Positions 43,021 through 53,704 of a DNA stretch of 64,000 nucleotides are shown one piece after another. The notes under the pieces are model-generated. The model was not told the DNA's origin, did not search any database, and saw only the letters and a list, made by a program, of their open reading frames with translations. This DNA is from Xenopus tropicalis. Lineage: Eukaryota > Chordata > Amphibia > Anura > Pipidae. The number at the start of each line of letters is the position of its first letter. Within the stretch, counting starts at the first letter, position 1. The translations under genes were made by a program, and so were the position numbers. The DNA lies in NCBI RefSeq assembly GCF_000004195.4, contig NC_030679.2:153805658-153869657 (forward strand). The letters run 5' to 3'.

Positions 43021-43972
43021 TGTAGGGATCTCCAAAATTGGGCCCCTAGGTTTGTTACCCCCAGGATAGACCCAAAGGGTGGGTGATACTGTAATAGTGC
43101 AACACCATGGGTGGGTTGGCACCTAAATAGTTAATAGGGAATTAGCTTCTCTGCAGTTCAAGGTTATGGCCACAGGGTGGTACAGTTAGTATAAAAGGCT
43201 GTGCAGCCAGGTCTTCCTGCCTGGGACCCCTCTGGAGAGAGGATAGTGACAGGCTGGGTTTAGAGAGAAAGATATCTCATAGGCCGCTCTAGGAGTGGCA
43301 GACAGGGTATTTAGCTGGGCAGCTTGGCCCCACCAGGAGATACCGAGATAAAGATCTCCCAGCACTAATAGCTGGAGTCAGGGACTAAAGAGATAGGAAT
43401 AGGAGTTTGCCTAATCCGGGGGATAGCTGGGTGACATTTCCGGGGTGAGGTCTCCAGGGGGTGTCTGCTCGTCGGGAGTACCGGGGATAGCCCTAGAGAG
43501 GGTATTCCGGCGTGAGTACCGGAGGGAACCCCAAAGGGAGGGTCATTTGGCTGGAGTGTTGCCGGTATCCCAGGAGAGAGGGACTCCTGAGGGAATAGAA
43601 GGTTTCCTGATATATCCTATGTCTCCTGTATGCAAAAGCTGTCTGCCACTCTTCAAATAAACACAACACTTGGTTCAGCATACTTCAGAGTGTGTGTGTG
43701 TATTACTCCTGGAGGATCTACACTACCTGGTAAGGATATACCCCAGTGAGGGGGCAAGGTACTAGGAGTGCTGGGAGTCCCCACCAAGGAGCAATATATT
43801 AAGTTCTCAGGAGGGGAGTTATAATTCATTCTATCCCTATCCTGGGTGGAGGCACGCCAAAGTATAAAGAAATAGCTGTTCCCCAGTTAAGCGGGGCTCA
43901 GGACTCCTGAAAGCACCAAGTATAGTGACATATCATCAGGTAGTGCCACAACCGTTTAAAAAGTGGGCTACA
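43021..43972 (+). repeat. 3' LTR of the single-ORF LTR element
   Basis: 952 bp, from tgtagggatctccaaaattg to aaaagtgggctaca, differing from the 5' LTR by an 11-bp indel and a small number of substitutions. Confidence 0.9.
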
Positions 43973-44424
43973 TCTAGAACATGAGGAAATAAATGTTACC
44001 TCATTTTCTGGAGCTGTGTCTTTCTCTAGAGCTCTCTCTGAGCATTCCCAGATAACAGGCCCAGATACCATTTATCAAAGTGCCCAAATAAAATGTATGG
44101 CACAGATCTTGTGCAATGCCCATTAGGGACCTTATTAAGTATTGCTTATCACACTGTACCTAAATCCTGATGCCTAATTGTACTCGCCTTGCACTGTGCC
44201 CAAAACAATCCCTTTCCCATTTAAACAGACAAATCCTGTGTTACTGTACTACTGGGAACAGGCATATATACACTCCCTCAATCACCCAGAATTCCCTGAT
44301 ACAACTCTCAGCACCCTGTGATGTGTAGCTGTGCAACGGGCACATTTCCACCCATACATGCCCACTAACAGAATGCCACAAACGGGACAGAGTACGGACA
44401 GCGGTTCTTTGGTGCAGAAGTGAC
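43973..44424. other. Spacer 3' of the USP5-like remnant
   Basis: The minus strand at 44282-44424 continues the open frame of the remnant but reads like repeat-derived sequence. The next expected USP5 exon is not found. Confidence 0.4.
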
Positions 44425-44917
44425 CGGCTCCATTGGGCATGATGGTGCCCAGTTTCACTGCTAAGGGGAAGCCTGTTTGTTGGAAGCGCTGTAACGCGTG
44501 GTTATTCCCTCCGCTGCCGTCACAGTAACGTCTTCCATAGAAAATGGCGCCGCCACCTGTCATATTGAGCCCCAGATTCTCCCACAAATCACAGACACTG
44601 CACTTCCATCTGCTGTGAGAAAAAGTCCCAGGACAGAGAGTGAGAAAGACAATGACAGAACAATAAGTAGGAAAAAGATATGCGAGACAGAGAGCAGAAT
44701 GTTGTGTGTTTACACAAACAAGGCGGCAGCAGACAGAGGGGGATGTGTAACATGATAATGGAAGGGGGTGCTGACTTACTGAGGTGGGATACGGGGTACC
44801 CCCTCAAGCTGCTGGAGGTTGGCATGGAAATCTGCCTCACTTCGCCTTCCCAGGCCTGAATTTCCTGTTTCCGGGAGGCGGAGTCAGCAGATAGTATGGC
44901 ATTGATAGCAGCTGAAC
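44425..44917 (-). pseudogene. USP5-like (isopeptidase T) zinc-finger remnant, two exons, frameshifted
   Basis: USP5 disassembles free polyubiquitin, and its ZnF-UBP domain grips the free ubiquitin C terminus. Exon A (44780-44917) reads ILSADSASRKQEIQAWEGEV then RQIS, and in a shifted frame HANLQQLEGVPRIPP; donor GTAAGTC. Exon B (44425-44609) reads WKCSVCDLWENLGLNMTGGG, then RRYCDGSGGNNHALQRF and PLAVKLGTI; its possible donor is weak. Both exons are in phase across the intron. A deletion of about 4 bases between ISK and HA positions breaks exon A. Exons before and after these two were not found nearby. The CxxC pair and DGSGGNNHA core of the domain remain. It is most likely a partial duplicated pseudogene; a sequence error in a real gene is the alternative. 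Confidence 0.72.
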
Positions 44918-45105
44918 CTGAGAGAAATCAGCAGTGTCATAGAATGTACATCCAAAAGTGCAATTTCAAATGCAATCATGATGTTTGTTCTCCCCGCAAT
45001 GTTGCATTTTGCACAGAATTTTAGCATCACTGTGGCAGCAAGGTAGTGATGTGCAGGCAAATGCATGGAGCTTTTGGAAGAGCTGTAGTTTATTGCATGT
45101 ACTTA
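44918..45105. other. Spacer, nothing recognised
   Basis: Holds a tgcattttgcacagaatttt motif typical of dispersed Xenopus repeats; no ends seen. Confidence 0.3.
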
Positions 45106-46083
45106 TGTAGGGGTTTGCTAAAATAGGCCCCTCAGGATGTATACCCCTAGGATAGGTCCCTGGGAGGGTAATGGTTAAGTTACAATGGGTATAGCCTGGT
45201 ACATCTGTAGTTAATGGGGTGGACCCCTGTAGTTTGGGTTATGGCCACAGGGTGGTGCATAGGCCCATATAAGAGAAACAGCCATGTGCTGTGAGCCAGT
45301 TTAGTTTGGGAGTCTCTAGAGAGAGAGGAGCTCCCCTGTTAGTAGATTCTCTGTATTAGATCACTCTAGGAGTGAGATGTAGGGAGTGGTAGGAAAGAAT
45401 GGGCTGCCATTGCCCCTCCAGGAGTGTAGAGGATTAAGATCCTACCAGAATTACATCAGCTGGAAGTTAGGGCACACAGTGTGTAGGTAAGGGAGAGATA
45501 GTCTCCAAGAGAAAGGAGGACCCTGCTAAAGAGTTCCTGGGTGTAGTACCGGGGGTGATTCTCTGTGGAGGGTCTGCTTGGCGAGAGTACCGGGGAGAGC
45601 CCTAAGAGAGGGTCTCTTGGCGTGTAGTACTGGGGGGACCTCCTAGAGGAGATAATTCTGGCGTGAGTACCCTGGGTACCTTTGAGTAAGGTTCCTGGTG
45701 CTATGATGTAACCTGGTGGATGTGCCCTGACTGTTTGATGATACACTCCTGGAGAGGTCTGCCCAAATAAAGATCAATCTGTTCATTGCAATCTGCTGTA
45801 TTCGGTGTGTGTGTACCCAGGACCACTACAAGCTGGTAAGGAATTACCCCAGGGAGGGGCAAATCGGCCAGAAGCCAGTGGATCCCATTGAGGGGTTAAT
45901 ACACCATATCAATTCCCAGGGTGAGAGTTGTAGTTCTCCCATAGCAGAGCCCTGGGTGGAGGCACGCCAAGTAACAGAGAAATCCCTGCTTCCCCCATAG
46001 TAAGCGGGGCTCAGGACTCCTGGAAGCACCAACCAGTGAAATATCAGCAGGTAGTGCCACAACCATTTATAAAGTGGGCTACA
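45106..46083 (+). repeat. Solo LTR related to the 37433-43972 element
   Basis: 978 bp, from tgtaggggtttgctaaaata to tttataaagtgggctaca, with parallel internal landmarks (cccataggtt-type start, ggtggaggcacgccaa, gcggggctcaggactcctg, polyadenylation aataaagatc at about 45767). Diverged from the 37433 LTRs, so a related subfamily. No target duplication is visible. Confidence 0.8.
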
Positions 46084-46672
46084 CAATACATAGATGATAT
46101 AATTGTGAGCTGAGTCCCACATCAGACTTTCCCATGCCAGTCAGGGTGTGTAACAGCTCTGCTACCTACAGACTGGCAGCGGCTCCTCCTTCACTGCTTG
46201 TCCTACCACTGGGTCACCTTCCTGTGAGATCTCATGGCACCATGGCAACACAAATTATTTACATGGGGCCCCCCATGAACACAATTGCGCGGTACCAAAA
46301 TATTGGCCACGCCCCTTATGTGTGCAATAGAAACAGCCAATGTTACTCTATAATAAGCAGTTCATATAAAGAGTTCAACTGATTAATGTGCTAATAATTC
46401 AGTCAGTTTATAGGGGGTCAGTGGGGTTTGCCCTTAGTTTATTCCCTTCCCACCTACCTGCCCCTGCTCTGTGCTGTCATTGCTTGATATGGAAGTTATG
46501 TAAACTACGTAAGTTTAGGGGCCCAATGATCTTGATGTGGGGTGAATTAACTAGTCAGTAGTAGTTAGTAAAAATAATGAATGCGATAATAAGTCAGTAT
46601 TTTAATTGCGGGGTCAGTGGAGTTTTAAGTAACATAGGTTTCTTCGAAAGCAATGTTTTTGCATAAGTTATG
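46084..46672. other. Diverged copies of the 95-bp repeat
   Basis: Parts of this stretch (for example ccaatgttactctataataa at about 46338 and gggcccaatgatcttgatgt at about 46517) resemble the 95-bp array unit and its left flank at 47690-47720. It appears to be an older flank of that array. Confidence 0.45.
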
Positions 46673-47671
46673 TGTAGCCCACCTGTTACTTGCTTGTGTG
46701 GCACTACCTGCTGGAGCACTATACTTGGCGCTACAGGAGTCCTGAGCCCCCGCTTACTATGGGGGTTTACAAGGGATTCTCCCTTAAATGGCGTGCCTCC
46801 ACCCAGGGATGGTGTTGTGGAACTATAATCCACCCCCTGGGAACTTAATATACTGTTATGCCCCTCTTGGGACCCACGTACTCCTGGCAGATGTACCCCA
46901 CCCTGGGGTTATTCCTTACCAGCTTGGTAGTGGTCCTCTGGGCTTGGCAGATACTCAGATACGCAGACACAACTTTGTATGTGAAATAGATGCACGGTTT
47001 ATTTAGGCAGGGTCCTCTCCATGAGTGGCACATATTTATACAGCATGCAGGGCTTTCTCCTTACTACTCATTGATACTCATTTTCTGTTGGACTACTTCA
47101 CGGTACTCCCGCCACATGCTCCCCTCTAGGTGACCTTCCCGGTACTCTCGTCAGGAAGCACCCCCTCTTGGAGCCCTCCCCGGTACTCACGCTAGAAGCA
47201 TCACCACAGGGACCCACACTGGTACTCACACGAAGCATCCTCAAATCCGAGATCCTGGACTAGTGGTGCCTTGGTACACCTTCCCTAGCCACTTGTGGCC
47301 CTGCACTCCAGCAGATGTAATGCTGGGAGGTCATAACCTCACTACCACTCCTGGAGGGGTCATGTCTGCCCATTCTAACCTATGGTGTACTACGTATTAC
47401 TCCTAGAGCAATCTATTACCAAACTTCTAACTAAGCTGTACCTGGGGTACTCCTGCCTGGAGCAGTCCCCAAAATGTCTGCCTCACAGCACATGGCTGCA
47501 ATCCCTTATATGGGCCTATGCACCACCCTGTGGCCATAACCCGAACTACAGGTATACTCCCTGTTAACTATTGACAACCCAGTCATCCCAGTGTCCCTGT
47601 TACCCAGCACCACCCTGTGGCCTGTCCTAGGGGTTTCTGTCCTAAGGGCCCATTTTTGGTAAACCCCTACA
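46673..47671 (-). repeat. Solo LTR in inverted orientation, TATG target duplication
   Basis: 999 bp; read on the minus strand it starts tgtaggggtttaccaaaaat and ends caagtaacaggtgggctaca. Flanked by TATG at 46669-46672 and 47672-47675, a perfect 4-bp duplication. Same LTR superfamily as 45106-46083 but opposite strand. Confidence 0.85.
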
Positions 47672-47726
47672 TATGTAAATTGCGTAAGCGTATGGGCCCA
47701 GTGATGTTGCTGTGGGGCCCAATATC

Positions 47727-49361
47727 ATTCCCCTGCTGGAAAGTTCATGTAGGAGCCGCTCATATGTTTCAGTAAATAGATCCCAATACAAACAGCTGAT
47801 GTGACTCTATAATAACCAGTCATTCCCCTGCTGGAAAGTTCATGTAGGAGCCGCTCATATGTTTCAGTAAATAGATCCCAATACAAACAGCTGATGTGAC
47901 TCTATAATAACCAGTCATTCACCTGCTGGAAAGTTCATGTAGGAGCCGCTGATATCAGTCAGTAAATAGATCCCAATACAAACAGCCGATGTGACTCTAT
48001 AATAACCAGTCATTCCCCTGCTGGAAAGTTCATGTAGGAGCCGCTGATTTAATTCAGTAAATAGATCCCAATACAAACAGCTGGTGTGACTCTATAATAA
48101 CCAGTCATTCCCCTGCTGGAAAGTTCATGGAGGAGCCGCTCATATCAGTCAGTAAATAGATCCCAATACAAACAGCTGATGTGACTCTATAATAACCAGT
48201 TATTCCCCTGCTGGAAAGTTCATGTAGGAGCCGCTCATATCATTCAGTAAATAGATCCCAATACAAACAGCCGATGTGACTCTATAATAACCAGTCATTT
48301 CCCTGCTGGAAACTTCATGGAGGAGCCACAGATATCATTCAGTAAATAGATCCCAATTCAAACAGCTGATGTGACTCTATAATAACCAGTCATTCCCCTG
48401 CTGGAAAGTTCATGTAGGAGCCACTCATATCATTCAGTAAATAGATCCCAATACAAACAGCCGATGTGACTCTATAATAACCTGTCATTCCCCTGCTGGA
48501 AAGTTCATGTAGGAGCCGCTCATATCAGTCAGTAAATAGATCCCAATACAAACAGCTGATGTGACTCTATAATAACCAGTCATTCCCCTGCTAGAAAGTT
48601 CATGTAGGAGCCGCTCATATCAGTCAGTAAATAGATCCCAATACAAACAGCTGATGTGACTCTATAATAACTGGTCATTCCCCTGCTGGAAAGTTCATGT
48701 AGGAGCCGCTCATATCAGTCAGTAAATAGATCCCAATACAAACAGCTGATGTGACTCTATAATAACTGGTCATTCCCCTGCTGGAAAGTTCATGTAGGAG
48801 CCGCTCATATCAGTCAGTAAATAGATCCCAATACAAACAGCTGATGTGACTCTATAATAATCAGTCATTCACCTGCTGGAAAGTTCATGTAGGAGCAGCT
48901 CATATCAGTTGGTAAATAGATCCCAATACAAACAGCCGATGTGACTCTATAATAATCCGTCATTCACCTGCTGGAAAGTTCATGTAGGAGCCGCTCATAT
49001 CAGTTGGTAAATAGATCCCAATACAAACAGCTGATGTGACTCTATAATAACCAGTCATTCCCTTGCTGGAAAGTTCATGTAGGAGCCGCTCATATCATTC
49101 AGTAAATAGATCCCAATACAAACAGCTGATGTGACTCTATAATAACCAGTCATTCCCCTGCTGGAAAGTTCATGTAGGAGCCACTCATATCATTCAGTAA
49201 ATAGATCCCAATACAAACATCTGATGTGACTCTATAATAACCAGTCATTCCCCTGCTGGAAAGTTCATGTAGGAGCCGCTCATATCAGTCAGTAAATAGA
49301 TCCCAATACAAACAGCTGATGTGACTCTATAATAACCAGTCATTCCCCTGCTGGAAAGTTC
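47727..49361. repeat. 95-bp minisatellite, about 17 copies
   Basis: Units cattcccctgctggaaagtt, catgtaggagccgctcatat, cagtcagtaaatagatccca, atacaaacagctgatgtgac, tctataataaccagt (95 bp). The last unit breaks off after aaagttcatg, where transposase sequence begins, so array and transposon share a breakpoint at 49362. Confidence 0.95.
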
Positions 49362-50365
49362 ATGGCCACTTTAGAGGGCTTAAGCGAGGATGAAGTGGTC
49401 AGGCGATACAGGCTCAATAGACCGGGAATATCCAGCCTGTATGAGCTGCTTGAGCCTTCCCTGCAGCCACTGGACTCGCCAAAGCCGTGCCGTCCCTGTG
49501 ATGGTCAAACTGCTGTGCTCCCTGCACTTTTTGGCCACTGGCAGTTTCCAGAGGGTTGGGGGGGTTTATGGGGGGGTATTACAGCCAACCTTTTCACTGT
49601 GCCTTGGTCAGGTCCTGGACGCCATCCGCTCGGGAATTTCATCTCGTTCCCCAAAAATCGGAACGAGTGGAACGCCGTGAAAAGGCATTTTTATGGGCTA
49701 AGTGGCATCCCCAATGTGTTGGGTGCAATTGATTGCACCCATGTGGCGTTAAACCCCCCAAGACAGGGAACACATCTTTATAAACAGGAAGAGCTACCAC
49801 TCCCTCAATGTGCAAGTGGTGTGCGATGCACAGATGAACATCCTGAGCATCGTGTCTGGGTTCCCCGGCTCCTCTCACAAGGATGCTTACACCCTAAGAC
49901 AGTCCGCACTTTACCAATCTTCCGAGACAGGACAAATGCCTCACGGGTGGCTGTTAGGTAAGTATTTGTGTCATGTCTAGCACAACTTGCCCACATTTGC
50001 TTTCTGTCTCCCACTGTAAAACCAGGCCCTGCCTGCCATAAGCTTGTTTTGCAATTTGTAAAGTGCCCTCTTTTGCCACTGGGAGAGTCAAAGCAGCTAC
50101 TTGTAGCGTCAGTTGCAAAAGGGCCGTGTTTTGACAGAGGGAGACTGGAAGCTGCTTATTTGTTTGCAGCACCTGATTATATTTTTTTTTATTTCAGGAG
50201 ATGCTGGCTACCCATGCTCTAGGTGGCTGATCACCTCCATTCACAGGCCGCGTACATGGGCTGAGCATGCTTTTAACCAAGCACATGTCAGTGTGTGGTC
50301 TGTGATTGAGTGGACATTGCGTATGCTGTACTGCACAATCTGGGGAACCGGCAAGAGGGAGTGAA
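49362..50365 (+). pseudogene. Harbinger transposase (HARBI1-like), frameshifted, two exons
   Basis: Cuts and rejoins the element at TWA targets. Exon 1 (to 49957) starts MATLEGLSEDEVVRRYRLNR within the family's N-terminal region, so the true start is lost. At least three frame changes follow (about 49480, 49620 and 49765). The DDE residues can be followed: Asp in GAIDCTHVAL, Asp in the SHKDAYTLRQ block (with one extra Lys codon), Glu in SVIEWT. The intron 49958-50197 has GTAAGT and tttcag borders and joins in phase into GDAGYPCSRWLI. Exon 2 has an internal deletion after VIEWT and ends at a stop near 50364. Confidence 0.85.
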
Positions 50366-50676
50366 GTCCGGGGACAAATCGTTACCAATTACTTTTCCTG
50401 TAAGTACCTACAATCTTTAATCCCATAAACAAGAAATACCAACAACTTCTCCAAAAAAAATAAAAATTATTTACAGGGAACCCACTTCCAAAAGAAATGC
50501 TTTGAGCAGGTGATTCCCCCACATGCAACACAAATAGAAAAAACATAAAGAAATATTTACAAACAACAACAGGCCTAAGAAAAGATAGGTTCCACAGATC
50601 CCTAATGTGGCATATTTATTTTCTTTTACGAAGCTGCCTAGTGGGAGCTGCAGGAGCGGGAGCTGAGCTCTCACCA
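50366..50676. other. Junction between the convergent transposon genes
   Basis: Shared 3' region of the transposase and accessory genes; no other feature seen. Confidence 0.5.
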
Positions 50677-50815
50677 CTAGCGACTGGTAGAGCATGTTGG
50701 CTGAATTGCCTTTTGTGCTTTTTCTTGCAAGGCAATTTGTTGCTCTAGGAGAGAATTTTGCCTAGCCAACAATGCTACTTTTTGACTTTGTAGTTCTAAA
50801 CGCTCCTCTTGCAGG

Positions 50816-51198
50816 CTTAACATGGCAGCCTCGTGTGCAGCTTGGCGTGCCTGACTCGCCTGTTGGAGGCTTAACATGGCAGCCTCGTGTGCAGCTTGGC
50901 GTGCCTGACTCGCCTGTTGGAGGCTTAACATGGCAGCCTCGTGTGCAGCTTGACGTGCCTGACTCACCTGTTGGAGGCTTAACATGGCAGCCTCGTGTGC
51001 AGCTTGCCGTGCCTGACTCGCCTGTTGGAGGCTTAACATGGCAGCCTCATGTGCAGCTTGGCGTGCCTGACTCGCCTGTTGAAGGCTTAACATGGCAGCC
51101 TCGTGTGCAGCTTGGCGTGCCTGACTCGACTGTTGGAGGCTTAACATGGCAGCCTCGTGTGCGGCTTGGCGTGCCTGACTCGCCTGTTGGAGGCTTAA
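50816..51198 (-). repeat. 54-bp coding repeat, about 7 copies
   Basis: In-frame 54-bp units in the last exon of the accessory gene, each encoding MLSLQQASQARQAAHEAA with few changes. The period of 18 residues, Leu-rich start and high Ala/Gln content suggest an extended helix. It sits just before the LQSQKVALLARQNSLLEQQI helix that is usual at the C terminus of this family. Confidence 0.9.
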
Positions 51199-51248
51199 CA
51201 TTGTAGGCATTAGTGGCCACACACAAGTCAACATGCAATGTGTCCACA

Positions 51249-51511
51249 GGGCCGGATTTGTTGGCCGGGGCCCCGAGGCCGCCCCCTCTCTGTCGCGCCC
51301 CCCTGCGAACGGCGAACCTCCCCCCGCGCATGCGCGAACTCGCGATTGCGCATGCGCGGCCCTTTTCAATTGCATACGGAGCAGTGGGGGAGAGGTCCCC
51401 ATTGCTCCGTATGCGCAATAAACTTTAATATTTTGGGGCGGCGGGGCGGCATGCCACCCTAGGCCCGGGCCTTTGTGGCCTTTCCACAAATCCGGGCCAC
51501 AAATCCGACCC
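51249..51511. mobile_element. GC-rich MITE inside the accessory gene
   Basis: Begins cagggccggatttgttggcc, has a palindromic core around gcatacggagcaatgggg/ccccattgctccgtatgc, and ends near ccgggccacaaatccgaccc. The CAGGGCCGG end resembles the hAT MITEs at 33486 and 40222. No clean 8-bp duplication was found, so ends are approximate. Confidence 0.6.
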
Positions 51512-51788
51512 TTTTTCATTAAATTTTTATTATGCCTCATTAGGGATTTGTGGAACCTATCTTTCTCAGGTTCCTGGGGGGCCACATTAGCTGTTCTGGC
51601 CTGGGTTGTGACCTGCTGCTGGGAAATGTTGGCCGGCTCCTCATCTGAAAACAAGGCCACGTCGCTGCCACATACGTGTGACCCTCTCTCACTTGCCTCC
51701 TCACTAAAAGTTTCCCCTTCAATTGCAGGATCACATTGTGGGGAGTGGAGCACAGATGAGGAGCATTCAGCAGAGCGTCCCTGGCCAC

Positions 51789-52182
51789 CTTTTAGAAAAA
51801 AGAAAAAGACTTTATTTAATTTTTTGTTATTATGTTCATGATGCCACGCAAACTTCATGGACGATAATGATTGTCATTTGTTTTAAAACATAAACAAGTT
51901 TATTTTGCAAAAACTATTTGTGGACATTGATTCCTTCCAAATGAGCTAAAAAGGTAAAATGTTTTGCCATACAGAGTGCAAGGGCAAAATCAAGTTGATA
52001 ACATTTACTGTCCAAAAGTACAACACATGTACACATGTACAATAACACACCTATCCTATTAGCAATACACTGCACTTCTGTAATTGAAACAGCTGCAATA
52101 CACACGGACACAATTCACTCTTATGCCACTGCACAAGCCTAACACAAAACACAGGTCTAACAAAATTTGGTAACAAAAATAC
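51789..52182 (-). other. Intron 3 of the Harbinger accessory gene
   Basis: AT-rich, bounded by GTATTT at 52182 and ttttttctaaaag at 51789 on the minus strand. Nothing else recognised. Confidence 0.55.
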
Positions 52183-52462
52183 CTGGAATGGGAGCAGATG
52201 ATGATTGTCTGCGTCTGCTTGTGTCAGGTTGTGGTAAGGATGAGTCTGTTGGAGAAAACATTGTATTACATTAATATTAAGCTTCTCTGCAAGAGTAAAT
52301 ACACTTGTATTAATGTCATTACACCTACCTTGGCCAACATTCCTGTCCGAATCAAAGGCACCGGACACACCACTCACACTCTCTGTGTGCAGAAAAGGGA
52401 GGAGCAGCTCCTCATATTTTGTAAGAAACACTTTCTTTGCAGGGCCACCTCAAGTTCCAGAT

Positions 52463-52829
52463 CTAAATATAATATAGGAATGCTTTTATTATGTTGGCTC
52501 CAATAAGCAAGCCATAACAACGCAGTCACTTTTTGTTACTCATTGTTGCCCCAATCAATTCCCTTTACTTTCATGTGTAACAATACTAAGGCTCTGACAC
52601 AAACCCTACTAAAATGCTGCAAGTTGCTGCTAAGTGGCCTCGCTAACTCCCAGGGCTCTCCCTAATACTCTGTATTAAACAGTGCTTCCACAATAATTCT
52701 CATTGATAAAGGAGATTACAGGGCATTAATTAATTTGGGAAATATTTCTTAAATGAACCCTCTATTTACTGTCCTAGTACTCCACAGCTTTGAGGACATA
52801 AGTTGTGCACATAATAATAGGCGTGCCAT
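52463..52829 (-). other. Part of accessory-gene intron 1, left of the retrovirus
   Basis: AT-rich intron sequence. Its continuation on the far side of the retrovirus is 62098-62237. Confidence 0.55.
52826..52829. repeat. Retroviral target-site duplication CCAT (left)
   Basis: ccat directly before the LTR at 52830, matched by ccat at 62098-62101 directly after the other LTR. A 4-bp duplication is usual for class I (gamma/epsilon-like) retroviruses. Confidence 0.85.
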
Positions 52830-53704
52830 TGTAAGATTATTAATATAACTAAAGTTCTACAGTATAGGGTGGCAAAGAGATCACTGAACAATAAGTGTAA
52901 AAATGATTTTATATTAATTGGAAACAAATATTTACATAAACATAAATCATAAAGCAGATAAAATGGATAAACAATAGACTACAATAACACAAAAGGGTAA
53001 TACAAAACAATATACGACAAATATACACAATACTTACTTAACTAAATACACTCAAATGAAACACAGGGACCCAACCACCTAAATAATAATAATCCCACAC
53101 CATATAAACACACTCTATGAAACCTCTACTCTAGAAGATTATACAGCCTAAGTATACCTCTCCTTAGGTTTGATAAGTGTCTGGTCCGTGATGTCAGGAT
53201 TCCCTCTGATCTGGTAAGGTGGTCACTTCTCTCCTGGCCCTGAGTCTTCATCTATGCCCTACTGAAGCCAACCTATATACAGGAGAGAGGGGTGGATTCT
53301 AGAACTTTCTAGAAGTCTCTCCTGATTGGTCCATTTGAATGATGCTAGCACATACCAGTCAGTTACAGGAAGTTACCCGTCCTCCATTTTGGATAGGCAA
53401 ATTGTCATGTAGTCAACATCTGTCCTTCCTGAACTAACTGATTATGCATATCACCAGGGATCCATTTAGTGCTGGCTCCGGTGTCCTTGACTCTTTGATA
53501 ATGTTAATTAGAGTTTAGGTGTGACCAAACCTTTCCCAGAGCAGTACCTTTGTTTCCCCAAATTAGGAAACTCCTATTGTTTGGACCAGACACCCAGGTG
53601 CTAAGCTAATTAGGCTGTTTCCTCTACTAAAGAAAGGTTTCATTATAGATTTGATAAAATATAGGAGCCCACAATATATATCTATATTTTACCAGAATCT
53701 TACA
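52830..53704 (-). repeat. ERV 3' LTR
   Basis: 875 bp, matching the 5' LTR base for base as far as I can compare. Contains the same CCAAT, heat-shock and TATA sites and could drive transcription into the neighbouring Harbinger remnant. Confidence 0.94.

Larger units (their letters stand above)
37433..43972 (+). mobile_element. LTR element with a single unrecognised ORF (non-autonomous)
   Basis: A 6.54-kb element flanked by TCTA at 37429-37432 and 43973-43976, a 4-bp duplication. LTRs are 37433-38373 (941 bp) and 43021-43972 (952 bp; the difference is an 11-bp indel near ggccacagggt). A primer-binding-site candidate follows the 5' LTR and a polypurine tract precedes the 3' LTR. The inside has one ORF and no protease, reverse transcriptase, RNase H or integrase motif. 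A 2.2-kb hAT element accounts for a third of its length. It must depend on enzymes from another element. Confidence 0.88.

Noticed and set aside
51047..51418. Frames in the GC-rich segment of the accessory gene
   Set aside because: They lie in a MITE insertion and do not continue the accessory protein.
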